Of a stretch of 64,000 bases of DNA, positions 47,259-59,830 are shown piece after piece. The DNA is from Sipunculus nudus. Its lineage: Eukaryota; Annelida; Sipuncula; Golfingiida; Sipunculidae. The notes beneath the pieces were generated by a model. That model saw only the letters and a program-made list of their open reading frames with translations, was not told where the DNA came from and did not search any database. The position numbers and the translations under genes were made by a program. The first letter of the stretch is position 1. Each line of letters opens with the position of its first letter. The DNA lies in NCBI GenBank assembly GCA_026874595.1, contig CM049310.1, positions 17,524,058-17,588,057 on the forward strand, given 5' to 3'.

Positions 47259-49904
47259 ATAGACTTGCATCTAGATCCGTAATTAGGATCATCTTGCAAA
47301 TCTTTAAGCCTCAGTTAAAGGCATTAACGACATTAATTAAAAATTTAATTCTATTGATATTGATTCTATCAGATACAACTTTTCTATTACCACCTGTATT
47401 TAATGAATATATCCCATGAACGTAAATGAAAGTCCAGTTGTACTATAGTTAAGCCCGCACATATATATGTATGTGTTAATTAGAACAAAAGAAAGTCGCA
47501 AAGGAATATGTCTTATGAAAATAAAAGGTCAGGAATGCAGACTCATGATGACTGTTTCATTTTCCCTTTCTGTACTTAATGAAGTACATGTATTTTCATG
47601 CAGACGTTATTCAGACCAAAATGGGAAGGGATTTCATTAATCACAAGGTAAGCTGATATAAAGTACACCTTATAAAGCCTCCCCCAAAATTCGCCTTGAC
47701 ATATTTCAAGTCAATGCTTGTGTTCATACTGGTCTGGAATACATATCCTGGCTGTTTTTTTTTTTTGCAAAGAAAACGTTCTCTCTGGCATATTTATACC
47801 CCGTGATAAAAAAGCAAGCATAAGGATTCTGATTTCACTGGTTTTTATTTTCAAGTAATTTCAATAAACTAGGAACCCCCGCCATATAATTTGATTCAGG
47901 AATCAAATGTCAAATACCCTCAACAAATGTTCGTACCAAACATTTAACTTTTTTTAACTCGCATGAACTTGCATTTACAGGCCTCTATCTTTCTTCCTTG
48001 TGTTTGGATTGTTGGATTTTGAAATGGTGCAAAAGCACTTAATATTTAGACAACATTTATCTGTATAGGGTAATGTAACGGCTATAGCTGGTAGCTGCTT
48101 AACACAATATATAAAAAATATATGCCAAGATTGCCCATCTAAGTGCTCTTCTTTACATTGAGAGGCGAAGAGAGACAGGGATACTGGCCGACGAAGTCAG
48201 GAGCCAACAAGATGTAAGTTTACATTTATTTTCTTGACAAAAATAAAAGTTTTTTGTGTGCTTATTCTTATTTTTAGTCATTGGGAAAAGAAGAGGTGTT
48301 TTCTTTAACCTGTACATTATCACAATCATAGATTGTTAATTTCCCGCCAACAGCATTTGCTTACAATGAATCACTTTGAGACGAGTTTAATGACAAACAC
48401 ATCAGCGTTTTGTTACCGCGGGTGAGTGGGCTAGTGTTACTGGCGAACCCTGAAATTTCTCTTCAGTGCACATTATTTCACATACACTGCGCCACAAAAA
48501 GCAGATTTTTATTGAAGTATTAAGAAACCTTCATATTGTTATAATATCAATTTCCTTTAGATTATTTAACGGTGAATTGTTACAGGGTTACTTTGTACAA
48601 AGCATTGTGTCAGTTCAGTTCAGTCAAACAGTTACTTTACTTTTGTTACTTTAACTGGTATTTTAAGTCCTCTTAGACAAAATCAGTAGAATCCATTACA
48701 CACGGTCGGAAGTATGTTTCTCATGTTTAAATGGACATTTAATTGTCCATAGCAGGACTGGGGGCGTCAAGCACTTGAAGTAGCTTGCACTCAGTTTCTT
48801 TGGTTTAAGAAGCTCGTCGTGACTAACAATGATCAATGGTTGAATTGGATGGACTGGATGGCTTCTGCATCACTTTCACTTTCAACAGCAATTTTCACTT
48901 CCGTCAATCCTGCTTGTTTCCAGACAATCCCTGTTCACGCCGAACCAGTGGGAAACAGTTGAAGCGGCTGATATTTGTTAAGAAAACCACCAATGAAACA
49001 ATATTCCTTTTACCTAATTATTTCATGACCTTGCCAAGAGCTGGTACTGAAATGAACTCTCAAGCCTTGTAATATATGCTCCTCACCAAACTACCGGTAG
49101 GTTGTAAAACCATTTTGCTATATTTCATTTCCGTCAGTCTGCGTCTTGTATTGCGAGTATTTTGTGTGTCACGGACAATTTAATTATAGGTCCATTATAA
49201 CCACTTCCAGCATCCAATCCTGTCCGTCTGCCTTTTTTTTGGGGGGGGGGGGGGGGGGGTTGCGGTGTACAGAGTTACTTTTTTACAGACAAAAAATACA
49301 ATTTTTATGCAGATTTGTCAAGAGGCTTGTCGTAAAAAGACCTGTCTGTTGCAGGTCGTGACTTTGGCGATAAGATATGATTTAATATCTTTCACATCAG
49401 TTTCCTAGTGCACAATGGCTAATTAATTTAGAGAGGTGATCCGTATGTTAATCCATTGTCTGCAAGGGTATTTAAGCCGTCTGAGTGCTGTCTTGTTATT
49501 CTTATCACTGACACTGCCAGTCAGTAAAATTGTATCAATTAACATAAGGAAATTCCTTTTAAAAATATACCTTTATTCATCGTCTTCAAACCTTCATGCT
49601 TGTCACATCATAGGTGGTGGATCCAGAGCCCCTCCCCGTTGATTAGTAATATTTCTCATTTTATGTATTTCTTTTCCTAGTTTTTTCATAATTATTTAAA
49701 TTTTTTCCAGATATCTTTTTTATTCCCTAGTCATTAAATCATTATTATCAACAGTTTATTACTTTCTATTCATAAGTTTGGGATATCAATAAACAGCTCT
49801 CTGATTTGCTCCATTAATTATTATAATTACTATACTGAGGGAGTATTTACACCATGCTGGGTCAATAAACAGGGACCCACCCCCCCACCCCCCCCCCCCC
49901 GGCC
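47259..49904. other. Non-coding stretch
   Basis: Contains a possible TATA box with a downstream splice-donor-like site (48,107-48,219) and a 19-base G tract (49,241-49,259) preceded by T8. A C-rich tract lies at 49,880-49,900. No coding exon was recognised. Confidence 0.4.
48107..48120 (+). promoter_or_regulatory. Weak candidate TATA box
   Basis: AATATATAAAAAATA lies about 95 bases before ACAAGATGTAAGTTT, which contains a consensus splice donor GTAAGT. The spacing fits a short non-coding first exon (about 48,135-48,213), but the flanks are AT-rich and no downstream exon was found. Confidence 0.15.
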
Positions 49905-49905
49905 C

Positions 49906-50069
49906 ACTAGGACATCATACCTTACACTAGACCATCACACCTACCCCTAGAGTATCATACCTTGAACTAGAGCATCATACCTTGAACTAGAGCATCATAC
50001 CTTGAACTAGAGCATCATACCTATCACTTAAGCATCATCCTTTCCACTAGAGCATCTTGCCTTCCACTA
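49906..50069 (+). repeat. 20-bp minisatellite, about 8 copies
   Basis: Unit TAGAGCATCATACCTTGAAC. Three units around 49,961-50,020 are nearly identical and the edges are diverged. Confidence 0.85.
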
Positions 50070-50999
50070 CTGGACCTTGTCGTAATTTTATATAACCCGA
50101 GAATCACAAGTTAACAAATAATAAATAATGGTTGATTATACAGAGCAACATATGATGAATGAGTTTCTTGTAGTACTAAACTTATTTCATTTAATCTTAA
50201 CGGTGACGTCCTATTTTTCATTGATTACATATATACTAAATGGAAAATATGACGTCACAATTCTTCGAGAAAAACACATTTAGTATAGATTAACACATGT
50301 AGCCCTGAATCCAATTGACATTAATTAAAAATTAACCGAAAATTTAGACACAGGTTAAAGAATGAGAACATATATAGATGATAAGGGTGTACGGAAAGAG
50401 GAACAGGATGGTAATGATAATCTATTTGTCCAGTGAGCCCCGTACATAATGAGGAAGTCACGTCTAGACTCCGCCGGTCTGGTGGTAAGCCAAATGTATG
50501 ACAGTGATTAAGTATCAACAGTCAAGTCCAGTTCTGGACCACTGAAGAATCAGGAGCACGGAATTTGGTCACATGACCTCTCCGTCTTTTAAGTGCTGCT
50601 GGTTACTGGTCACAGGTTACTGTTTGTCTCTTGTGTTTTCGTCGTGGGTTGTTGGTTGGTTAATTGCGTGGTTTGGCTATTAGGGTATAAAACTTTACAA
50701 AATTAAGATAGGGTTAAATAAAATATAAACGGATTTTGATGGAATTGTTTGGATCGTTAAGATAACACCCAATTGACAATCCATTATATTTGTCTATTCA
50801 TTCCTCCTTCACTGGTGTCGGAGCTGCGTTTGTTCTAGCTGGGAGAGCATGTGATGCTAACATTAAGTTGAATTATTACCATATACTGGATCTGGTGAGC
50901 CAGAATATTGGCGGAGGTATATTTACGGTCTACGACTACTTTTCAGTTTTTAATGTTACTTTTTTATAGTATCTTCTTCTTCAGCCAGTAACATACGCA
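50070..50999. other. Non-coding stretch
   Basis: Nothing recognised. Confidence 0.4.
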
Positions 51000-51000
51000 T

Positions 51001-51070
51001 TGCTCTCTTTCGCTGTCTGTCTGTCTGTCTCTTTCTCTCCTTCTCTGTCTCTGTCTCTCTCTGTCTCTGC

Positions 51071-51160
<90 letters not shown>

Positions 51161-51183
51161 ATCTATCCATCTATCTATCTCTC
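51001..51183 (+). repeat. (CT)n microsatellite, imperfect
   Basis: About 180 bp of CTCTCT with TCTG and TTTC interruptions at the start and ATCT units at the end. Confidence 0.95.
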
Positions 51184-54100
51184 GTTAGACATACATAAGG
51201 TTTTCACAGAAAACATATTTTTTCACGATGTTTATCGCTAGAATGTAGAAAATCGATACAAGGTCTATACCATAAAGCTACTTGGCGGGCACACATGTAA
51301 TTATAGATAATCAAGCGGGACCGGTGGTCCGTAACAAAATGTAATTACATATGACCATGTATGACAAGGTGTTATCTCGGTATTGATCAAAATATCCCAA
51401 AATGGCTCTCTGGGAAGAAAAGAACCTTACATTTATAACCATACATGTTTATCCAGTTATAAAATGAATCAGTTCTTTAACATAGTATTTTTTAAGCGAC
51501 GGTTACTCAGAGAGTTTAAAATTGTTGTTAGCCAGTTTTGGCATCCCTGATATGTATTCGTGCCATTTTCTTACCAGGTGTCGAAAATAATTAAGATAAT
51601 CGAGTCTACCATGGGCTGTCTGTATGTATTTCCCTTCAAATGGTCCCACCGTTTCCGAGGAACTGCATGGTAGACTCATCATACAGTGAGTGTCTCCAAA
51701 CTCTTCGAGGTGATCCATGGTGTATTTGTGAGAAAAGATTAAAAAAATATATTATTGAAGGAAGTTTAACTAAATATTATATACTGACCTTTTAGCAAGG
51801 ATAAATACAGTGAGACCTGGCTGAAAGACCACCTATATCTTATATAAGATATCTTGTATAAAGACGTAAGAGGTCACCGTTTTGCAGACTTCCCGCTAAC
51901 TCCAATGCGTGCATGGATCAGATTGCAGCAGCCACCGCCGTCACCAGATAACCGTGAACTCAGTTCATTATTCGCGGAGACTCGGCACTGGTCAGACAGT
52001 TCGACCTTTCGACGTCGCATTGTTTTATGTCTTGGCATCTCCGACTGCTTACTCAGGAATTGTTTTTATAACATGTCTCCCTGGAATTCCCTATTAATAT
52101 ACGCACACACGCTCACACCCACGGACAACTGCCTCCATCAAACAGTGCATTCTCTAGCGGCTTCTAGTGAAAATAAAGTGAAATACCAGCACTTTAAGGC
52201 ATTTATTACGCCTACCTTCTGTAAGGATGGATGACTTCATCTGTATCAATATTTTGGTCAAGCTTTTGTCGAGAATGGCGGAAGGGGGGGGGGGGGGGAG
52301 GCTCTTAGCTTTCTCAGTTACAGTTACCCTTGCGAGCAAAACCATGGGCGAGATTTTTTTTCATTTTGTTTCTTTTTTTCTCTGTTCACTTCTGCGCTCC
52401 GTTGCGTTGTATATCAATTTTATTTACAAAATAGACATTTGAACAAAATTTAATTTACAGATCACAGATGTGCACGTGAAACTTATTTTTTGTCTTGATG
52501 TAATTGTCAGGGTTTTGACCGAAAGATGCTTCTTGCAATTGCCGCGAGAATCCGAACCTCCAGTATCCAGTTGCTCCTGCAACCAGGGCGATGTCGGCAA
52601 ATAATTAAATTTGTCGTAACAAAGAAACATGTTTTTAACCTGTCTTGAAATCTGGAGCTGAGAGTTGGCGATGATGCAATAACAGTGGGCCATATAACCT
52701 TTACTAAATCAAAAGTTTAAGTTCAAATATTTTAAACAGATCATGAATCTCTTTTGTTTCTGACCATTTTAGCTTAGAGGTGGTTGAAATAGTTACACAA
52801 TGTATATAAACTTGTAAATTACGTGTTATCTTATATGTATACCTGTACCATGATCCATATTAACCCACCGTTTTCTCCACAGAAATACTAGTGAACAGTT
52901 CATCAGAAAATCGGATAACTACTCGGTCAGCTGTAGAACAAAGGCGACCCTTATTGCAAATGATTAGCCCTGGCGCGTCCGGTCATTATGGCGATCCAAA
53001 TGACGTCCATAGTTTCATGCACTGCTTCTTGGTTGTTATCCTGATCCTCCACAAAACTTCATCAAAACTCCTTCATTACATTTGGGTTAAGTTTCTAACA
53101 GAAAAATCAACCAACCAAAAGAAAACATGATACCTCGCCACCTGGTGGATGTATAATAAGAAAATGAGTTGCAATAAAGGTCCTTCCGGCGTCCGCTGGA
53201 AAATTGACTGGTTGGCGGTAGATGCAGAATCTGATAAGACATTTTTTTTCTGCTTTCCCTCTTTACCATAATATACCGTGAATGGAAATTCTAGATATCG
53301 CAACTGTGCCAATGACAGGTCCACCATTAGTAAAAACACCAAATTAATGTTAATGAACGCAGATATAAGTTCTCTTTACACAGGTGGATGGGTCCGTGAA
53401 AGGAAGAATGAGAACGGGGGATTATGTGGGTGATAAGTCTGGGTTAGTGAAGTTATATGCGATGTACTTCTCAGAGTTGCCAGAATTAGACACTGGTTAC
53501 CGAAATATAAACAGAGTTTGCCTGCTGAAGTAGACAACATAGGCGGATCCGGGGGTGGGGGGGGGGGGGGGAACAGAGGGCACGTGGCCCCCTTTAGCAA
53601 TCGTTATTTTATGAATTTTAATATTTTAGTTTTTTTTTGTGCTGGCTTGCATACTTCATACAGCCTTTCTTCTAAATTTCTCAATGGATATTGCCAGAGA
53701 TAATTTTTTTTATTTCAAGCTGACCCCCTTCCTTATTCTCTTACAGTTACCCCACTCTTTCTCAAGAGGACGCAAGCAATATAAGTGACTGGAAACGCCC
53801 ATTGCTCAAAGGTTGCTCACACCATACGCAGCATAACCCATTACCTTTCCAAATGGATATGTTCTCTCTCCCATACTATATTGATAACTATTGCATGTAC
53901 ATAATCTCTACTTTAGGTCAGGCACACATTATGGTCCGTTTACGTGCATATACAAACGATATTATATTCTTTTAAGTGTTCTGGAAATGTTGTCATTTCA
54001 TTTATGTTATTGGGCAGTAATATATATTTTGGCAAGGCAAAGTTTATATTTTAACAAGCATATTCTTTCTGCGAATTTCTGACCCACTGAACAGATAGTT

Positions 54101-57100
54101 CATGAACAGGTAAATGTAGGGGTGGAAAGGAATATTTGCATGAAAAACTAAAGTTTGCCGAAAAGAATACTTGCAAATGTCCAGCATCGTCATACTACAA
54201 GGCCTCTGGTAGCAGTGAAAAGCGCAATTTCCATAGACTTGGTAAAGTATGTATGAAGATGAATTCAGAATCATTTTGCAAATTGTTTGATCAGTATAAA
54301 GTTTACACAAATTTTGTTTAAGGCATGATGATGAAAAAGTTATTTTGAAGGACTATGGTCCTAATGAATTATAGGGAAGGATGTGGTGGAAAAGTACAAG
54401 AATAAGGAAGGATAATAAAGGGACGGATTTGGGAGGGGTGACGGTGGAGTGAAACATTATATTATAATATATTAATATATATTATAATAAACGAAATGTT
54501 GTTAAAAAATACTTCGATTTCATTTCAGGGTTCAGTTTCTCTAGCTGTCCAATCTCCCTGTTCTTTATTCCACATAACAGTAACTTTACCTGCCGCTTTG
54601 CTCAGAAAATATATGTGTTTAAATGATTAAATTATACTTTTAATATGTATGAAGGTTCAGTTACTTTATGGTTTCAATATCTATTGCATGTGTAAAGACT
54701 TAGTAACTTTTTTTTTCAAATGTATTTCGTGTTAAAATTTCTGAAACATATTCATTGTTACATCATTATGAGATAGGTGGTAAATTTGCATGTTAATATG
54801 TTTAAAAGTTATTTCAATATTTTTTATAGTTAAAGTGTTTCAGGGATTCATATCTATTGCTGTAGCCGCTTTATATATAAGTTGTAAAATTTGAATAGAT
54901 TTGTATTAGTAGGACCCGCATAATTATTTATTAAAGGTCTTTGAATTGACTAATTTAAGATTTTAAAATTATTTAAGATTTATTTACCAATTTATGGCAG
55001 ATTATTTTCACAAATGCGACTATTTAATGTTACATCTTATTCTTTGCACTTAACATTCGACTCTCCATGCATTTGTATGGAGGTGTTAAACCAAACACTT
55101 AAAAAACATATCCATGTGGCTGTTGTGCCCCATCTACAACTAAATGCTGGATTCGCCCCTAGACAAGAGTGGGAGCTTGGTTGTAACGTTTCCGTGTTAT
55201 TGTGTCCTATGACTTTTACTCGTGAGATTGTATGCATCAAAATATTTTTAGTTAAGGGGGGTAGATATTTTAAACATATTCTTGTATCTATTTTTGACTG
55301 ATTTGAAGCAACCTTACACAAAAATCGTGTTGGCTATTTGAATAACACTTAATGAAAATTAATTAGATTTTTTGATTATCTGAATCTGCATGACATGTTT
55401 TTCTTTCAGATGATTCTGTGCCATACAACCATTTCTCAGTACAAGGCTTGAGAGGCAGAGTAATTCGTAGGTCGTGAGAAGGGGGCTTTCTAATAGAAAT
55501 GGCCTGTGATGGAATAGTTTGAAAAGGAGCCTGGCGCGGATATCCATGTAGGCTCCTACTACAGCACCCTTAGTTATGCTATACCATGTGCAGCGGTTTT
55601 GAATTAATAGTCATGGATTATTTCCCTTTCTAAAATATCGGGCCGTCTGTACTCGGACGGTTTGTATGTGGCTTGTATAGACAGATACAGTAGTAATAAC
55701 CTAGCAGGGCAGAATGTGGGGCGACAATTTTATATATTTACACATAAACGGGAATATCAGAGGAACAAGTCTTATGTTTGGAGATAAACATGTTTGTGAT
55801 GGGAATGGTCTATATTCGCGAGAGGTATAAACTTTAACGGGCTCATGTATATCGTAACACAGGGATATCGTTAATGGATTCGTTGGTCGTTAGATTTATG
55901 TGTTCAGTTTCGGTTATGTTTTTATTTCGCGTTACAGTTCTCAAATGAATCTAAAAATGTAGCGACCATTTAAGACTTACGCATTATCCAGTCAAGTTTT
56001 TTTTCGAGATCATTTAATGATCAATGTCCGAGTTTTTCGACCTCTGCGTTTTGTGACTGTGAATACAAGACTATTATTTTGGCCATGTCCAAAATATTTC
56101 AACACATCGCGTCTTATGCGTTTGAGTGAATTGTATTTTATGCGTTTTATCGACGGAGGGAGGGGGATAGGGGTTCTGTCGCTGGTGAGCCTCACAAATT
56201 CTGAGCATACACGGCCCGTGTGTCTCATAAAATGAACCATCAGCGCTTGCAGAACATCACCATATTCTCTTAGACAAAAGAAAATCGAGAGAAAATGTGT
56301 GAGGGTGACGTGTCGGGACCAAGAGTTTGTTCTTGTTATTCTGAAATGTATGTTTACTTAGATTGCAATAAAATCATTTATTTTATACGCGTAATTTACC
56401 GCGGGTCTTATATACAAGAATTCAGGCGGTTTTACCGGAGAAGTATGCCAATTCAGTTCGTCAGAAAGAGGAGGTGAAGGTTATAGATTCAAAAGTATAT
56501 TCTTGAATGAAGGTATGTTTTGAAACGTTTACCTAGCCACTGATTATTTTTGGAGGTATATTTAGGAAAAAAGACACTTCTTGCAAAAGACATTCTGATT
56601 GTTCAGTGCGACTCAATGAGACCCAAGGTCAGGTGGAGCTCATATCTTTGCATTTATGTATCATTTGATTAAAGTGTGTATAAATTCACAGTAAAGCTTT
56701 ATTCGATTAATTAAACTGAGGGCACTTCCATGGAGACGTATATCTACTCATTGTCTTCTTCCCAGGTGACACTAAAATAAATTATTATATTTTCTGAAGT
56801 ATTTATGCAATATTTAAATTTTATTTATTATGGCGCCAACATTATTGATGAATGTTCTTTTTTTTTGTCCTTAGGTTTGAGCTAGATTTTGAAAATAACA
56901 ATATTGAAATCAATTGATTATTGCATACTAGATTCGATCATCGATCAAAAACCTTATTTTCCCTATCAAATATTTAAAAGAAGTAAAGTTTAAAATTTTA
57001 TAATGAAAACTGTAACTATCTGGCCGGCACTTTTATTTACAGATAAGTGCAAGTAAAATCTTATCCGATCTGGTTCAGGAAACAGGCGTTGGTTGAAGGA

Positions 57101-58609
57101 AAGCTCACATAAAATGTGTGAATGTGTATTCATGTTTAGCGCTATTTGTAAAGATCAATATAGGAGTCAACGTTTATATTTTGTGTAAAGAGCATGGTAT
57201 ATTAACAGTCATTAAGAAAAATAGTGGCTTAAAAGCAAATTTAGGGATGGGTTTCAGAAGGGATAGAGGGTTCCAGAAGGGATAGAGCTCCCGGAAGTAT
57301 TTTAAATGAGGGATCCATTTTAAACAAACTGGCCCACTTTCAACATGCAAGTTGACAATAAGATAGCATCTGAAGGGATGCAACGTTTCACAGATCTTGG
57401 TCGAATATTAAAGCAATTAATGTTTGTTAATAACTGGCCTGGTAGCTTGCCGTGTAGTTAATGACCATGTTTATCTTTATAAAAAACTATCATGTTTACT
57501 ATAGGCCTGCTATATGCTTTGTGGGTCACTGTAAAATTAAAGTTTTCTCCTGTACTCTGTTGTACTTCTATAATAAATAAGTTCTGTTCGTTGCAAAGGA
57601 GGGGTCTGTACTACCCTGGACAACCATACCCCTCTCCACCCCGGCCTGTTAGATCCGATAGTGTGAAAAAATACTGGGTGTTCAACCTTTTTATAACAAG
57701 CTAGATTTATCCGGGTATAAATAAATACAGTATTTCAATTATAAAAATGAAATCGTTACTGTTAAAATAAATCAAATAAGATAACAGACATTATCTTAGT
57801 ATAGAACAACTTTACGAATTTATAATTGGACCTTTGAATAAATGTATGCTCAGGCCTTGCTATCATTACTATTTTGATTTCTGTTCTTCAACAGTCTAAA
57901 ATACACATTTCACGAACAGCTGAACCCGTTAAGTCAGGACTGGAGAAGGTTGACAAAGCCGGAATAGAAGGTTTTCTAAAAGAGGATCGCTTAGATAGGA
58001 AATTGATTTTTACTGAATTACGTGCATTATAAATTAAACTACAAATTTATAGAAAGCCTTCTTTAGTGACTGAATGCAGTTTGGAGGTGACGATGGCATC
58101 GCATGGTTTTTTTTTTGTAATCTAGAGAAGACACGAAGGACAGAATATAGAAAGTTCTTTCATTTGCTGTTTGGCAACTACAGAGAATGAATGTAAACAT
58201 TTATATATTTATAACAATATCAACATATCAGTGCATAAGCTTTCTTTTTCATAAGGTCATCCTACATGTATTTTGATTTCTTTTGTAAAGTCTGGGGATT
58301 CAATCATCCCCTGAGAGTCTGTGCTATGGTTAATGAATATTCAGCATGCAGGTTTTTACTGTTCTCTTTTTAATGTTCTCCTTACACGAGTTTTGGTTTG
58401 CGCCTGAGCAGTCAGCGCTGATAGCGTCCCGTGCGTTTTGTTTTTATAAGTTACGTACGTAACAGACACATAAATCGGTGTTATGTACATGTTATGTACA
58501 CTCATTGCATTTAAGAACATAGGTTCTTCTACTAGGCAATGCGGTTACTGGAGTGATCATGTAAATAGTGCTTTGGTCAAGGCAGCGACTAGGGTTAGGC
58601 TTCTGATGT
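51184..58609. other. Non-coding stretch, includes 3' flank of the neuropeptide gene
   Basis: Contains 15-base G tracts at 52,284-52,298 and 53,557-53,571, and an AT palindrome near 54,455-54,495. Open frames up to 126 codons (51,854-52,234) show no recognisable domain. The last few hundred bases are probably the 3' UTR of the neuropeptide gene. Confidence 0.45.
58368..58373 (-). terminator. candidate polyadenylation signal ATTAAA
   Basis: The minus strand reads ATTAAA about 240 bases after the stop codon of the neuropeptide gene. It is the commonest variant of AATAAA and sits at a plausible 3' UTR distance, but in AT-rich DNA such hexamers are frequent by chance. Confidence 0.25.
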
Positions 58610-59818
58610 TCAGTGATTGCTGGTATCCTGAGAGCGCTTGCCGAGGAAATACTTTGCTCTTTTTTCCGTCGTTTGAGAAGAATCAGTTTCTACAGTGTCG
58701 TCGGCTCGCTTACCCAAAAAGTATTTTGCCCTCTTGCTTTCATCTTCGCGCTTACCCAAGAAATATTTCGCTCTCTTTTCTTCTCCGTCTTCTCGTTTGC
58801 CCAAGAAGTATTTTGCTCTCTTGTCATCATCTCTCTTTCCTAGGAAATACTTAGCACGTTTTTCGTCTTCTCTCTTGCCCAGGAAATACTTCGCCCGTTT
58901 TTCTTCCTCTCCTCTTTTGCCAAGGAAGTATTTTGCTCTTTTGTCCTCTTCCCGCTTTCCAAGAAAGTATTTTGCCCGCTTTTCTTCTTCGTTGTTTTCA
59001 TCTCTTTTTCCTAGAAAGTACTTAGCTCTTTTTTCTTCTACCTCGGCGTTGTCATCTGATCGCTTTCCAAGAAAATACTTTGCACGTTTTTCTACATCTT
59101 CGTCATCTCTCTTACCGAGGAAGTACTTTGCTCGCTTGGCAAGGTCGTTTGCTTCCTCCAAATCTGTATCGCTCCACTCTCTCTTGCCAAGGAAATACTT
59201 CGCCCTTTTCTGCATTTCTTCAAGATCATCCCGCTTGCCAAGGAAATATTTTGCCCGCTTTGACACTTCCTCTAAATCTGCTCGTGTTTCTTCGCGTTTT
59301 CCAAGAAAATATTTGGCACGTTTTCCGAGAAAGTACTTGGCTCTCTTATCTTCAGGTTCTTCTGGAAGGACATTTTCAACACTTCTTTTCCCAAGAAAGA
59401 ATTTATGAGCGCGTTTTCCAAGGAAATATTTACCGCGCTTTCCAAGAAAGTACTTCCCGCCCCGCTTACCTAAGAAATACTTTCCTCTTTTGGACTCGTC
59501 TCTTTTCCAGAACGCCGGAATGGATAAATCACCTCGTTTCCAGAACCCAGCTTCGTATGCACTTCTTTTTTCAAGTTCGTTTTGTGTGATCTCGGCAAGG
59601 TGTTCACATGATTCGGGATCGCCTGCGCAGGTGTAACAGGCCAGGTATGCGTTGAAGTCCGAGCAACACTCGTCCTCAGAGACTGTTGGTAGGAGGCCGG
59701 GACAGGAAGCGCACACGGACAGCGCCAACGCAGAGTCGTCCATGCACTTTCCGAGCATCTGGGAACATGTGACGGACGCTAACGTCAACAGCAACACGCC
59801 ATACCTGACGCAGGCCAT
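58610..59818 (-). CDS. FLamide-type (AKYFLamide) neuropeptide precursor
   Basis: A 402-residue secreted prepropeptide. Residues 1-19 form a signal peptide (hydrophobic VLLLTLASV core, likely cut before Q20). Residues 20-85 hold eight cysteines (25, 36, 39, 51, 52, 61, 64, 71), and the segment ends at a KR site. Two peptides without an amidation glycine follow, SAYEAGFW and GDLSIPAFW. Then come GKYFLG (two), GGKYFLG, AHKFFLG and 15 copies of AKYFLG, each followed by KR, so 19 C-terminally amidated peptides are predicted. Short Asp/Glu-rich spacers ending in KR separate most of the AKYFL copies; the last residues are SQDTSNH. Processing would need a prohormone convertase, carboxypeptidase and the amidating enzyme; the peptides would act extracellularly on a receptor. 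I place it in the annelid FLamide family from memory of the mature peptide. The start is the ATG at 59,818; open frame further upstream lies in a splice acceptor. The DNA repeats differ at many third positions while the peptide is constant, which supports a real, selected gene. Confidence 0.93.
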   Translation of the reverse strand: MACVRYGVLLLTLASVTCSQMLGKCMDDSALALSVCASCPGLLPTVSEDECCSDFNAYLACYTCAGDPESCEHLAEITQNELEKRSAYEAGFWKRGDLSIPAFWKRDESKRGKYFLGKRGGKYFLGKRGKYFLGKRAHKFFLGKRSVENVLPEEPEDKRAKYFLGKRAKYFLGKREETRADLEEVSKRAKYFLGKRDDLEEMQKRAKYFLGKREWSDTDLEEANDLAKRAKYFLGKRDDEDVEKRAKYFLGKRSDDNAEVEEKRAKYFLGKRDENNEEEKRAKYFLGKREEDKRAKYFLGKRGEEEKRAKYFLGKREDEKRAKYFLGKRDDDKRAKYFLGKREDGEEKRAKYFLGKREDESKRAKYFLGKRADDTVETDSSQTTEKRAKYFLGKRSQDTSNH

Positions 59819-59830
59819 ATCGCTGATTAT

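Noticed and set aside
51000-51188. Leu/Ser-rich frame
   Set aside because: Translation of the CT microsatellite.
58695-59408. A 237-codon plus-strand frame rich in Ser, Arg and Lys
   Set aside because: Antisense shadow of the neuropeptide repeats.
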